From: Oscillospiraceae bacterium
Lineage (GTDB): Bacteria; Bacillota; Clostridia; Christensenellales; Aristaeellaceae
DNA: 62,432 nucleotides
Direction of reading: 5' to 3'
NCBI GenBank assembly: GCA_031269355.1
Contig: JAISZG010000047.1
Location: forward strand, 1 to 62,432
Positions 38,055-47,209 of this stretch are shown here, in pieces; positions within the stretch are counted from its first letter, which is position 1; every line of letters starts with the position of its first letter. The notes below the pieces were generated by a model. It saw only the letters and a list, made by a program, of their open reading frames with translations, ran no database searches and was not told the origin of the DNA. The translations under genes were made by a program, and so were the position numbers.

Positions 38055-38096
38055 GCGAAGGGGTCGGCTTACCGCCGCCTCCTTTGCTTTATTTTG
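38055..38096 (+). terminator. Terminator of the binding-protein gene
   Basis: Stem GCGAAGGGGTCGGC (38055-38068) with GCCGCCTCCTTTGC (38074-38087), 13 of 14 pairs counting two G-U, then TTTATTTT. Confidence 0.75.
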
Positions 38097-38244
38097 GCGG
38101 ACGAATTAGCGGTTGCGCAGCAGTCAAATAGATCGGTGATAGTTACGCACACAAGACTCCATACACGCATATATTATTGCAGCGGATGTTTTTGCGTCCG
38201 CTTCAGGCGGATGGTAAGTCCGTCGAAATGCGGGAGGGAAAACT

Positions 38245-38730
38245 ATGCTGTCATGGATTATTTCAAACGCGGCGACAATTTTGCTTGTGCTTGCACTGAT
38301 ACTGCTGCTGATCTGGGCGATTGTTAAGCTTGTTAAATACTATCGGAGCCATATATGCGATTGGGCGGCGAAACGCTTGGCGAAATGCGTTCCGGCCGAA
38401 CAATGCAATCAGGCCCCGCTGTATCTTGAAGCTAAGCGCTGCCCGCAGCAGCAAATCTCTGCGACGTCCAGGCCGGTCGTCCAGTATGCGCCTGTTCCTC
38501 AGGTCGCCACGACCACTGTGTGCGCTCCTGTGACGCAGACGGTGCCTGTCAGCCAGTACGCGACCGCTCCTCAGTATACGAATATACCCAAACAGCGCGC
38601 GGCTCGTCCTGCGGCCGAGGCAAAGCGGATGATCCCGCCTGCGCAGGTTCAGGAGTTCGCGGAGACAGTACAGATCACCTACGATGAAACTGTCGCCGCG
38701 CCGTCATGCGCTCAAAAATTTCAGGGTTAA
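38245..38730 (+). CDS. Small membrane protein with Pro/Gln/Val-rich tail
   Basis: 161 aa; GGGAGGG precedes the ATG. One N-terminal membrane segment (residues 9-27, ATILLVLALILLLIWAIV), then a short basic part with four cysteines between residues 38 and 66, then a Pro/Gln/Val/Thr-rich low-complexity stretch (70-125) and a short C-terminal end. Its shape resembles the membrane protein at 4491-5336 but the sequence is different. Function unknown. Confidence 0.5.
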   Translation: MLSWIISNAATILLVLALILLLIWAIVKLVKYYRSHICDWAAKRLAKCVPAEQCNQAPLYLEAKRCPQQQISATSRPVVQYAPVPQVATTTVCAPVTQTVPVSQYATAPQYTNIPKQRAARPAAEAKRMIPPAQVQEFAETVQITYDETVAAPSCAQKFQG

Positions 38731-38784
38731 TTCGCTAAGCGAATCTGATAGCAGATAAGGGGCTTGCCCCCGTTTGATATGAAT

Positions 38785-38822
38785 GGTCCGCCTTGCTTGC
38801 AAGGCGGACCTCTATTATATTA
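38785..38822. terminator. Hairpin between convergent genes
   Basis: An 11-bp perfect stem, GGTCCGCCTTG (38785-38795) with CAAGGCGGACC (38800-38810), CTTG loop, then TCTATTATATTATA on the plus strand. A second small hairpin GGGG-CTTG-CCCC lies at about 38759-38770. Confidence 0.75.
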
Positions 38823-38832
38823 TAATATATAT

Positions 38833-39933
38833 TTATATTTGTTTCCGAGCGGCGTTAAGCGAAACTATAGCTTGTGTGCCGCGTCCTTCCTCGCTTTCTA
38901 TTGTAAGCGAACCGCCCACTATTTCGAGGATGCGCTTGACTAGCGGGAGTCCAAGCCCGTTGCCTTTTGTAGAGTGGGATTTGTCGCCTTGATAAAATTT
39001 CTCAAATATATGGCGCATCGTCTCCTCGCTCATTCCGACGCCGTTGTCGGATATGCGAACGCAGATTTCATCTTCAGTTGGAGCGGAGCCAAAGTCCACG
39101 CCGCCCCTGAAAGGATGGGGCGGCGCCGCATACCCGCGCCGAATCGAAAGCGCGATTCGTCCGCCTGCAGGCGTAAATTTAACGGCGTTGCCAATTAGGT
39201 TGATCCACACCTGCATTAGCAGCTCTTCGCTGCCAAAGCATACGCACTCTGAAAAATCGGCTGCAATGTCGATGTGCTTCCTCTTCCACTCCGGTTCCAG
39301 CATAAGTATCGCTCGGCGCAGCTGCTCGTCTAGCAAGAAAGAGCGCCGTTCCGCCGGTATTCCTTGATTTTCCAATTTTGAAAACATCAGCACATTGCTT
39401 GAAAGCTGCGCGAGTCGTTCGGATTCGCGTATAATTATATCGATATACTCCGCCCGGTTTTCAGGCGAAATATTATCCTTACGCAGCAGTTTCGCAAAAC
39501 CTGTGATGGACGCGATAGGCGTCTTGAATTCGTGAGCGACATTTTGTATGAAATCGCTGCGCAGCGTTTCTATGCCGCCCAGTTCTTTTGCCATCTTGTT
39601 AAAACTTTCGGCTACGCGCTCCGCTTCGCCCATGCCGGTTATTTCAAGGCGAGTGTCGAAGTGCCCGGCTGCGATTTCGTTTGTCGCTTCTACGAGTTTC
39701 TGGTATGGCTTCGTCACGCGCTTCATCATAATATAGCTAAGCGCCATTCCCACGCATAGGCTTGTCAGCGCTAAGGCGGAAATCCCCATCATGGGAAACC
39801 GTTTCGTTATTAAATCATGACTAATCAACACGTACAGACCCAATGTCAGCAGCAGTATAGTAATACAGTGAACTATAAAAACCATTACGACGATATGGAA
39901 GAACAGCGGAAAAAATATCTTTTTACTGCGCAT
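38833..39933 (-). CDS. Sensor histidine kinase
   Basis: 366 aa from the ATG at 39933 (AAGGCGG upstream), overlapping the response-regulator stop by 11 bases. Two membrane segments (about 8-37 and 50-70) leave an external loop of only about ten residues. HAMP follows (70-120), then the dimerisation helix with His134 in NVAHEFKTPIASITGF, and the ATP-binding domain with WINLIGNAVKFTPAGG, ISDNGVGMSE and KGNGLGLPLVKRI. The short loop suggests sensing within the membrane or through a partner, such as the ABC protein encoded divergently. Confidence 0.92.
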   Translation of the reverse strand: MRSKKIFFPLFFHIVVMVFIVHCITILLLTLGLYVLISHDLITKRFPMMGISALALTSLCVGMALSYIMMKRVTKPYQKLVEATNEIAAGHFDTRLEITGMGEAERVAESFNKMAKELGGIETLRSDFIQNVAHEFKTPIASITGFAKLLRKDNISPENRAEYIDIIIRESERLAQLSSNVLMFSKLENQGIPAERRSFLLDEQLRRAILMLEPEWKRKHIDIAADFSECVCFGSEELLMQVWINLIGNAVKFTPAGGRIALSIRRGYAAPPHPFRGGVDFGSAPTEDEICVRISDNGVGMSEETMRHIFEKFYQGDKSHSTKGNGLGLPLVKRILEIVGGSLTIESEEGRGTQAIVSLNAARKQI

Positions 39934-40600
39934 TTCGCACCGCCTTGTATCCAAGCCCGCGCACGGTTATAATATCGAATTCCGGCCAGTCCAGGAACCG
40001 TTCGCGCAGCCTGTTAATGTGCACGTTAACCGTCCGCGCGTCGCTATCGGAGTCGACGCCCCATATTTCGTCCATCAATTGAATGCGAGTAAATATAACA
40101 TTAGGATAACTTAGCAGCTTATATAACAGATAGAATTCCTTCTGGGGCAGCGTTATATGCTGGTCGTCCCGGCTGACGGTAAGCGAGTCGTAGGAAAGCG
40201 TTACAGCGCCCAGCATTATTCGCCGCTCGTTAACTATTTGAACGCGCCGCAGCAGCGACTTGATGCGCAGCAGCATTTCCTCGTCGTCTACAGGTTTAAC
40301 CATATAGTCGTCGGTGCCGACGAGAAATCCTTTTTTGCGATCCTTTGGCGCTTCCTTCGCGGTGATCATGAGTATGGGCAGCACACGGTCGGCTTCCCGT
40401 ATCATCTCGGTTAACTGGTATCCGTCGATGCCTGGCATCATTATATCAGTTACCATAAGATCGATATGGCGATGCTCGATAATATCAAGCGCCTGTTCCG
40501 CGCATTCCGCGCAATATGGATGATACCCCGCGTCCCGGAGCACAACCTCCATCCAGCGGCGCGCGCTCGGATCATCCTCCACAACCAATATTTCAAACAT
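39923..40600 (-). CDS. Response regulator, OmpR/PhoB family
   Basis: 225 aa. Receiver domain with acidic pair E8/D9-D10, phospho-acceptor Asp52 in VTDIMMPGIDGY, Thr in MITAKE and Lys in YMVKPVDDEE. The C-terminal winged helix has LPQKEFYLLYKLLSYPN and RTVNVHINRLRERF. GGAGG lies six bases before the ATG. Expected to control the divergent ABC gene across a 137-bp gap and its own operon. Confidence 0.95.
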   Translation of the reverse strand: MFEILVVEDDPSARRWMEVVLRDAGYHPYCAECAEQALDIIEHRHIDLMVTDIMMPGIDGYQLTEMIREADRVLPILMITAKEAPKDRKKGFLVGTDDYMVKPVDDEEMLLRIKSLLRRVQIVNERRIMLGAVTLSYDSLTVSRDDQHITLPQKEFYLLYKLLSYPNVIFTRIQLMDEIWGVDSDSDARTVNVHINRLRERFLDWPEFDIITVRGLGYKAVRNAQ

Positions 40601-40737
40601 GGATATCCTCCGGATTATTCGCAGCGAACAATATACGCCCCGAACATTAACTGAATATTAACAAATTGACGCGCTGGGTTTATCTTCCGTTTACAGGCGC
40701 ATTATATCATCAGCTTGATCGCAATGAAAGGAGATCA

Positions 40738-43362
40738 ATGATGCTGCAACTTAGGAACATAGTAAAGAATTATGAAGCGGGAAATACACAGGTGGAGGCT
40801 CTGCGCGGCGTTGATATTGAATTCCGCAGAAGTGAATTCGTGGCGGTGCTCGGCCCTTCGGGATGCGGCAAGACCACGCTGCTGAACATTATAGGAGGGC
40901 TTGATAGATATACGAATGGCGATCTCATAGTGGACGGCGTTTCTACAAAGAAGTATCGCGACGCTGATTGGGATATATATCGTAACAAGGAGATAGGCTT
41001 CGTATTTCAAACCTACAACTTGATAGCTCATCAGACGGTGCTGTCGAACGTGGAGCTTGCGCTTACTCTGTCGGGAGTTTCAAAGGGAGAGCGAAAGCGG
41101 CGCGCCGCTGCGGCGCTTGAGCGCGTTGGACTGGGCGATCAACTGAAGAAGAAGCCCAACCAGCTTTCCGGCGGCCAGATGCAGCGTGTCGCGATAGCTC
41201 GCTCGCTCGTAAACGATCCCGAGATACTTTTGGCGGACGAACCTACAGGCGCGCTGGACACGGAGAACAGCGTGCAGATAATGGAAATATTGAAGGAGAT
41301 CGCTAAGGATAGGCTCGTCGTAATGGTAACGCATAATCCAGACCTTGCCGATAGGTATGCTACCCGCATCATCCGGCTGCTCGACGGGCGCGTTACAGAC
41401 GATACGAACCCATACACGGGACACGCCGTGCACACATCGGAGCGGACGCGCGGCGCGGAACACTCGCCCAAGAAGAACGAAAAACTTAAGGAGCGGCGCA
41501 ACCGCAAAAAACCTCTAACAATTTTAACCGCCTTGTCGCTGAGCCTCAACAACCTGCTGACGAAAAAGGCGCGTACATTACTCACCGGCTTCGCGGGGAG
41601 CATAGGCATAATCGGAATCGCATTGATATTGTCGCTGTCCAGCGGCATGCAGGCGTATATTGCGGGTATCGAACGCGACACCGTAGCCAGTTATCCAATT
41701 ATAATTGAAAGCAGCAGCGTTGAACTCGGCGCGATGCTGGGTATGGCTGCCGATATGCGGGAAAGCGCAGTTGATCATGATCTTGATAAAATCTATTCAA
41801 AGGATGTAATGGGCGGCATGCTGGAGGGCATGACGCAGGGGATGACCGCTAACGATTTGGCTTCGTTCAAGGAATATCTTGACACTGTGGAAAATATTGA
41901 TCAGTATACAAACGATATACAATATACATATGATACTCCATTAATCATATACAAATCCGATACTGCCGGCGGCGCGGTTAAGCTAAATCCGAGCACGCTT
42001 ATGGAAGGCGTAATGCCAGCCGGATCGTCGAACATGGCTGCAGCCAGCCCGTTTGGCTCCGATCCGTCGAACGCTTGGAAGCGCCTTATGGACGATGAGG
42101 AGGTGCTCAACGCGCAGTTCGATATAATAGAAGGCCGACTGCCCGCAGCGTGGGACGAGGTTGTGATTATAGCGGATGAACACAACGAGATCACCGACTT
42201 CATGCTGTACTCGCTAGGGTTAAAAGATCAGTCGGAACTTCGTCAGATGATGCGCGCGGCGCAATCCGGCGAGGAACTCGAGATCGAACCCGCGTCCTAC
42301 ACCTACGACGAATTGATGGGTCTCACGTTCAAACTGCTGCTGCCCACCGATATGTATGAACAGCGCGGAACCGGTTGGGTGGATAAAAGCGAGGACGCGG
42401 ACTTTATGAAGCAGGCGGTAGACGGCGCGCCAAGCCTGCGGGTGGTAGGCATATTGCGCGAAACGCCGGATGCCGCCATGGGTGGTATGAACGGCGCGGT
42501 TGGGTACACGGCGGAGCTGATGGATCATGTGGCGTCGTCTGTACGCCAAAGCGACATTGCGCGCGCGCAAATGGATAATCCGGAGCTGGATGTTTTTACC
42601 GGTAAACCCTTTGCGAATAGCGCTTCTCCCAGCATGCCCGATCTTTCGCAGCTGACAGACGAGCAGCGCGCGCAGCTTGCCGCGCTTTCGCCGGAACAAA
42701 TCGCAGGCTTTATGGGCGGCGCGGCGACCGCATCCTCCGCCACCTATGAGGACAACATATCAAAGCTTGGAGTGTCGGACGCCGCCCATCCTTCCGGTAT
42801 ACGAATCTACCCCAGGGATTTCGACGGCAAGGGCGAGCTTGCCAATATGATTCGAGATTATAATTTTGAGATGACCGCCGCCGGTCAGGACGAAAAGGTT
42901 ATTCAATATACAGATTACACTGATATATTGATGAGCTCTGTAGATACGGTTATCGGCGGAATCAGCACCGTTCTCATCGCGTTTGTATCAATATCGCTTG
43001 TCGTATCCTCTATTATGATAGGGATCATAACATATATATCCGTACTTGAACGCACGAAAGAGATAGGCGTATTGCGAAGCATAGGCGCGTCGAAGGGCGA
43101 TATATCGCGCGTATTCAACGCTGAAACGCTCATCGTCGGATTTCTGGCGGGGGCGCTGGGCATAGCGGTCACGTTCCTGCTATGCATTCCAGCTAACGCG
43201 ATTGTCGAAAGGCTGACGGGAATAACGAACGCGGCGCAGCTGCCTATTATCGGCGCGGTGTCTTTGGTGTTGATCAGTATGGCGCTTACGTTTATTTCCG
43301 GGCTGATACCCGCTCGCATCGCCGCCAAGAAGGATCCTGTCGTCGCGCTGCGAACTGAGTGA
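40738..43362 (+). CDS. MacB-type ABC protein: ATPase fused to FtsX-like permease
   Basis: 874 aa. Two adjacent ATG codons (40738 and 40741) follow AAAGGAG at 4 and 7 bases; either may be used. Residues 1-230 are the ATPase: Walker A GPSGCGKTT (39-47), signature LSGGQMQRVAIARSL, Walker B EILLADEPTGALD. After a basic linker comes the permease: membrane segment near 270-295, an extracytoplasmic part of about 430 residues, and three C-terminal segments with the FtsX/MacB pattern ERTKEIGVLRSIGASKGDI. Half-transporters of this kind dimerise and export or dislodge peptides, lipids or antibiotics. It is divergent from the two-component genes. The substrate is unknown. Confidence 0.93.
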   Translation: MMLQLRNIVKNYEAGNTQVEALRGVDIEFRRSEFVAVLGPSGCGKTTLLNIIGGLDRYTNGDLIVDGVSTKKYRDADWDIYRNKEIGFVFQTYNLIAHQTVLSNVELALTLSGVSKGERKRRAAAALERVGLGDQLKKKPNQLSGGQMQRVAIARSLVNDPEILLADEPTGALDTENSVQIMEILKEIAKDRLVVMVTHNPDLADRYATRIIRLLDGRVTDDTNPYTGHAVHTSERTRGAEHSPKKNEKLKERRNRKKPLTILTALSLSLNNLLTKKARTLLTGFAGSIGIIGIALILSLSSGMQAYIAGIERDTVASYPIIIESSSVELGAMLGMAADMRESAVDHDLDKIYSKDVMGGMLEGMTQGMTANDLASFKEYLDTVENIDQYTNDIQYTYDTPLIIYKSDTAGGAVKLNPSTLMEGVMPAGSSNMAAASPFGSDPSNAWKRLMDDEEVLNAQFDIIEGRLPAAWDEVVIIADEHNEITDFMLYSLGLKDQSELRQMMRAAQSGEELEIEPASYTYDELMGLTFKLLLPTDMYEQRGTGWVDKSEDADFMKQAVDGAPSLRVVGILRETPDAAMGGMNGAVGYTAELMDHVASSVRQSDIARAQMDNPELDVFTGKPFANSASPSMPDLSQLTDEQRAQLAALSPEQIAGFMGGAATASSATYEDNISKLGVSDAAHPSGIRIYPRDFDGKGELANMIRDYNFEMTAAGQDEKVIQYTDYTDILMSSVDTVIGGISTVLIAFVSISLVVSSIMIGIITYISVLERTKEIGVLRSIGASKGDISRVFNAETLIVGFLAGALGIAVTFLLCIPANAIVERLTGITNAAQLPIIGAVSLVLISMALTFISGLIPARIAAKKDPVVALRTE

Positions 43363-43374
43363 ACTTATAGAAAA

Positions 43375-43404
43375 AGCGCCGCGATCCTCACGGATAGCGG
43401 CGCT
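43375..43404. terminator. Hairpin after the ABC gene
   Basis: AGCGCCGC (43375-43382) with GCGGCGCT (43397-43404), extended inside by ATCC/GGAT. Ts are absent on the plus side and AAAAA precedes it, so it is a weak terminator for the plus strand and a better one for the minus strand. Confidence 0.6.
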
Positions 43405-43757
43405 GCTATATCTGTCACGGAGGGACAGTAGCCCCCCAATATTTTGCCGATTCGATCGGCGGTCGGAAGCGCTGCCGCTTCAGCTTTGACGGGGACGCTG
43501 CCTTAGAATAACACGACGGCGGCCCTTCGTCTGAAAATTCGCTTCGGCGGGCGTTGCCGCCCGCCGCGCTGGCAAATCTGTTTTGAAAAGGGTTATCGCA
43601 AAATCGATATCTCTTCGTCACATTCTTGAGGTTTCCCCCTGTCCATCCCTCCTCCCCACATTGGGGGAGATGTGAAACGGTTCGACCCGTTCCTTTAGGA
43701 GGACTTACGGCGTCCGGTTAACTATTATAAAACCAGAAACACCGTTGGCTTAAAGCC
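43405..43757. other. Unexplained intergenic region before the SASP genes
   Basis: About 350 bp without a credible gene. It has an 8-bp hairpin CGGCGGGC/GCCCGCCG at about 43551-43572 and a CTCCCC/GGGGAG hairpin near 43650-43668 that may end the SASP transcript. The sequence looks like a remnant of a dispersed GC-rich repeat, but I cannot prove that here. Confidence 0.4.
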
Positions 43758-44030
43758 TTACTTGCCGCTTATGCTGCGCTCAGCCTGTTCGATAAGGCGC
43801 TTTACCATGTAGCCGCCGATGTAGCCGGCCTGACGGCTGGACAAATCGCCGTTATAGCCTTGCTTAAGGTTGATGCCCAGTTCGCTGGCGATTTCGTGCT
43901 TCATGTTATTGAGAGCATCGCGCGCTTCGGGAACAACAGTCGTTCCGGTAGAAGATGAAGCCGCGCCCTGCGCGGGCTTCGGATATTGGGTCGACTGCGC
44001 CGACTGCGCCTGCGAATTCTGATTGAACAT
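43758..44030 (-). CDS. Alpha/beta-type small acid-soluble spore protein
   Basis: 90 aa. It coats and protects spore DNA in the forespore. The family core is present: HEIASELGINLKQGYNGDLS followed by SRQAGYIGGYMVKRLIEQAE. The germination protease site lies in HEIASELG, after the Glu. It has a 30-residue Gln/Ser/Ala-rich N-terminus, longer than in the neighbour. GGAGG stands seven bases before the ATG. Paralogue of the next gene, 30 bp away. Confidence 0.96.
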   Translation of the reverse strand: MFNQNSQAQSAQSTQYPKPAQGAASSSTGTTVVPEARDALNNMKHEIASELGINLKQGYNGDLSSRQAGYIGGYMVKRLIEQAERSISGK

Positions 44031-44060
44031 GGTTAAACCTCCGTCAATATTTATTGAGGG

Positions 44061-44267
44061 TTACTGTCCTGCTATTTGCCGTTCCGCCTGTTCGATAAGG
44101 CGTTTGACCATGTAGCCGCCCACATAGCCGTTCTCGCGGGAAGTCAGATCGCCGTTGTAGCCCTGCTTGAGGTTGATCCCCAGTTCGCGCGCGATCTCAA
44201 ACTTCATGCTGTCCAAAGCCGCTTTAGCATTGGGCACATTTACGTTCGCGGTGTAATTGCTCGCCAT
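44061..44267 (-). CDS. Alpha/beta-type small acid-soluble spore protein
   Basis: 68 aa, the standard length. Core: KFEIARELGINLKQGYNGDL and SRENGYVGGYMVKRLIEQAE, with the germination protease site in FEIARELG. Strong GGAGG eight bases before the ATG. It is upstream of its paralogue and probably expressed with it late in the forespore (sigma-G in known spore-formers); I could not find a convincing sigma-G box. Confidence 0.97.
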   Translation of the reverse strand: MASNYTANVNVPNAKAALDSMKFEIARELGINLKQGYNGDLTSRENGYVGGYMVKRLIEQAERQIAGQ

Positions 44268-44702
44268 TCTGTTTCACCTCCGTTCTTGGTGTTTCAGGAT
44301 GTATTGTTCCACGATGCCGGAATCTTACACTGGAAAATTATCGCAAAGAATCCTCTCTCATACGATATATCGATTCCCCAGCGCTGCCCGTCGCGGCACG
44401 CTCCATCCGTGAGCCGGGCGGTCGGATCGTTGATTATTTTCGATCGTTCCGCGCCGACAGAAACAGCATTTACTTTAACGCTGTTTTTCATGCATGATAA
44501 AGTTTTGAATCATTTACAATATTTAGAAAAACGAAGATTTGCCTATAATAATCGAGAACTCGCCGCCGCGACAGCCATCGCAGAGACGTATTTCACTTTA
44601 TTTGCGAAGGCGTAATAACGATGAAATGCACATATATAAATAAAAATATTTATCGATAATAGATACGATTGCAGAAGATAGGTTGCCGCTTGGTTCGTAA
44701 TG
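44268..44702. other. Intergenic region between the SASP genes and mntP
   Basis: 435 bp. It must hold the SASP promoter. A 65-codon minus-strand frame at 44294-44491 has no ribosome binding site and no known domain; the plus-strand frame 44076-44615 runs antisense through the SASP gene. The part from 44600 to 44700 is AT-rich. Confidence 0.4.
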
Positions 44703-45269
44703 CTATGCAATCCATCCCATATGTTCCGCGAAAATTTTCATCCCTAAAAACATCAGCGCAAGTCCGCCCGCAAACGCCGCTTTCCTATGGAACCTCGCGC
44801 CAAACCGTTGGCCGATAATCACGCCGAGTGCGGACAAAACAAACGTCGTCGCACCGATGACCAGAAGCGGTGGCATAAGCGGAGATACGCCCAACGCTGA
44901 AAACGTGATGCCAACGGCGAAAGCGTCGATCGACGTAGCGACAGCGAGAGGAAGCATCGCACGCATATCAAGCGAATCGTCAACTTTCGCATCATTCTCA
45001 TCGCGCGTATCATAGACCATCTTTCCGCCGATTAACACCATCAGCGCGAATGCAATCCAATGATCTATAGACTCAATCAAAACAATAAATCTATCGCCGA
45101 GCATATATCCCAGAAACGGCATCAGCGATTGGAATATTCCAAAGTATAAGCCGATGATAACAGCATGCCTCGCCTTTGGAATTTTAGCCGCGCAGCCTTT
45201 GCATACCGCTACTGCAAAAGCATCCATCGACAGTGCGAGCGCAATGATAACCAATTCCCAAAACCGCAT
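44703..45269 (-). CDS. mntP: Manganese efflux pump
   Basis: 188 aa, six membrane segments in two related halves. The two Asp motifs are ALSMDAFAVAVCKG and ATSIDAFAVGITFS. It exports Mn(II) from the cytoplasm. The start is the ATG at 45269 with GGAGG five bases upstream; the longer in-frame extension (43 codons) crosses the promoter and is rejected. I looked for the yybP-ykoY manganese riboswitch and did not see one; the leader is only about 20 nt. Confidence 0.95.
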   Translation of the reverse strand: MRFWELVIIALALSMDAFAVAVCKGCAAKIPKARHAVIIGLYFGIFQSLMPFLGYMLGDRFIVLIESIDHWIAFALMVLIGGKMVYDTRDENDAKVDDSLDMRAMLPLAVATSIDAFAVGITFSALGVSPLMPPLLVIGATTFVLSALGVIIGQRFGARFHRKAAFAGGLALMFLGMKIFAEHMGWIA

Positions 45270-45296
45270 GTTCGCCTCCATGGATAAATTGGATTG

Positions 45297-45325
45297 ATGA
45301 TAACGTATGCGAAGTTGATTGTCAA
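45297..45325 (-). promoter_or_regulatory. Sigma-A-type promoter of mntP
   Basis: Read on the minus strand: TTGACA (45325-45320), 17 bp, TATCAT (45302-45297), 27 bp before the start codon. Confidence 0.8.
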
Positions 45326-45410
45326 TTTTCTTATGAACGTGGGCGGTATCTGATATCGCGCGATATAAAATATATAGCATGCAGATAGTGATATACATAT
45401 CAAATTAATG

Positions 45411-45445
45411 GCGGCGGCAAACGAATATTTATCGATTGCCGCCGC
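45411..45445. repeat. 10-bp inverted repeat downstream of the peptide-binding gene
   Basis: GCGGCGGCAA (45411-45420) with TTGCCGCCGC (45436-45445), 15-base loop. It lies after the stop of the minus-strand binding-protein gene and could end its transcript, though no T tract follows. Confidence 0.6.
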
Positions 45446-45478
45446 GTCCGCCGCGATATGCTTATTAAATAATATTAA

Positions 45479-47209
45479 TTATTCATCGCCATAAGCCGTT
45501 GTGATAATCATTCTGTACGCTTCCGCAGTGATATCGTGGCCGCTTGATACATAGAAATTGCGGATTCGCGCGTTCACCAACAGCAGTTCGAATCGCCGGT
45601 ACAGCGGAATCATAGGCAGCTCCAGATACAGCTGCTGAAACATTCCCTCATAAACTATCGATTGCCTGGCCGGGTTAGTTTCGAGCGAAGCCCAATTCAT
45701 AAACCGTTCGACGCCTTCGCTGTCGTAACCGCTGTCGTTTAGCGGACTGCCGCCTGCGAACAGGTTGGCTGCAATCGCGGGGGACGTAGGTATCCGTCTC
45801 GCCTGCAGATACATATCGGCTTCCGGCTGGGTTGTCAATTCCGAAAACGACACCTTGCGCGCGTCGACGGTCAACCCAAGATAATCGCATAATGATTGGA
45901 TTTCCCGTATCACTATATCCGCCATAGGGTTTTCTTCAGCCGCGATAAATGTGAATGAAAATTCCGCGCCGTCCTTTGTTCGCTTGCCGTCCTCTCCGGC
46001 AATCCATCCCGCCTCATCCATAAGCAGCGCCGACGCTTCGGAATCATAGGGGTATAGTTCGCCCAGAACGTCGCTCTTATAATCAAACGAATCGAACAGC
46101 AGCATGCCGGGAAGCTCCGCGTAATTGCTTATCATTTCCTGAAGAATGCTCTTGCGCCTCAACCCATAAGCGAACGCGCGGCGAACGCGCGCATCGTCAA
46201 ACAGCGGATTTCCGGCGCGCATTTCCAAATAGCCAAACGAATCTCCAAGCCATGTATATAAGCTGACGAACCCGTCGCCGCTGTCATACACTTTTTCGAT
46301 TTGCGCAATATCCGGGAAACAGCTTATTATGTCTACGTCGCCGCTGAGCATCGCCTCATACTCTTCGCCGATAGGTACTACCTTTAACTCAAACGTGCCG
46401 GTGCTGGGTTTCGCGCGCCAATAATCTTCATTGGCGGTAAAAACCGCGCGTTGTCCCGGCTCTATCGAAACGATATCATATTGGCCGTAGCCGGCCAGCC
46501 ACGCGTCGGCCTCCCGGATTTCCTTAATGCGCCTCTCGTAAAACGCCGCGCTGGCGATTTGGTTCGACCCTATGCCCGCAGGCCGAACGGCGCTTCCAAA
46601 GTGCGCGACGCGAAGCGCCGGCAGCGCGAGCAGTGCGGGAGCGCTGGCGTTTGGTTTATTAAGCGTGACGGAGAATGAGGTTTCGCTAAGCTTCTGGAAA
46701 CCCGACACCGTGTCCGCCGTTCCGTCAATATATTCCGCAAGCCCGGCGACGTCTAGCGGACGCAGGTCGCGGCTTCCGTCAAAGCCGGGCATAGTTATAA
46801 GGTATAGCGTATTCAAGCAGTCGTCCGCAGATACCAGCGCGAGATCGGAATAGCGGGCAGGTTTTAATTCGAACGTATATGTCAGCCCGTCCGGCGACAC
46901 GCTCATGCGCGCCATGCCTTCGCCGGGCGCGCCATATTCATCAAGAAATACCCACTCGTCGAAAAGCAGTTCCGCCGCGTATGTGTCACCGAGAGTATTT
47001 GCGAAAAGCGGGTTGGTCTGCCCGAACAGATCGGGTACGCCGACGACTATAGTATCAACCCGCTGCCGCGATTTCTCCGGGATCTTTTCAAGAGAACCCG
47101 CTACGCCGGGAGAAACGGTCATATTGACGGGGCTGTCGGCAAACGCGGGCGCGGCGCACGCTATAAACAGAACCGCCGCAAGAAGCGCGGCCATAAGCTT
47201 AGTGAGCAT
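45479..47209 (-). CDS. Oligopeptide-type ABC substrate-binding protein (SBP_bac_5)
   Basis: 576 aa from the ATG at 47209, with AAGGAGG eight bases upstream and an 11-base overlap with yhaM. Signal peptide 1-25 (MLTKLMAALLAAVLFIACAAPAFA); the cysteine in IACAAP is not in a clear lipobox. The DppA/OppA fold is visible: VSPDGLTYTFELKPARYSD, ALLALPALRVAHFGS region, DDARVRRAFAYGLRRKSI and a C-terminal LYLELPMIPLYRRFELLLV. No transporter genes are near. The ligand is unknown. Confidence 0.9.
   Translation of the reverse strand: MLTKLMAALLAAVLFIACAAPAFADSPVNMTVSPGVAGSLEKIPEKSRQRVDTIVVGVPDLFGQTNPLFANTLGDTYAAELLFDEWVFLDEYGAPGEGMARMSVSPDGLTYTFELKPARYSDLALVSADDCLNTLYLITMPGFDGSRDLRPLDVAGLAEYIDGTADTVSGFQKLSETSFSVTLNKPNASAPALLALPALRVAHFGSAVRPAGIGSNQIASAAFYERRIKEIREADAWLAGYGQYDIVSIEPGQRAVFTANEDYWRAKPSTGTFELKVVPIGEEYEAMLSGDVDIISCFPDIAQIEKVYDSGDGFVSLYTWLGDSFGYLEMRAGNPLFDDARVRRAFAYGLRRKSILQEMISNYAELPGMLLFDSFDYKSDVLGELYPYDSEASALLMDEAGWIAGEDGKRTKDGAEFSFTFIAAEENPMADIVIREIQSLCDYLGLTVDARKVSFSELTTQPEADMYLQARRIPTSPAIAANLFAGGSPLNDSGYDSEGVERFMNWASLETNPARQSIVYEGMFQQLYLELPMIPLYRRFELLLVNARIRNFYVSSGHDITAEAYRMIITTAYGDE

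Noticed and set aside
44294-44491. 65-codon minus-strand frame upstream of the SASP gene
   Set aside because: No ribosome binding site, no domain, and it occupies the expected SASP promoter region.
44076-44615. 179-codon plus-strand frame
   Set aside because: Antisense to a clear SASP gene and without translation signals.
45270-45478. yybP-ykoY manganese riboswitch upstream of mntP
   Set aside because: The promoter is only 27 bp before the start codon and no riboswitch core is visible.
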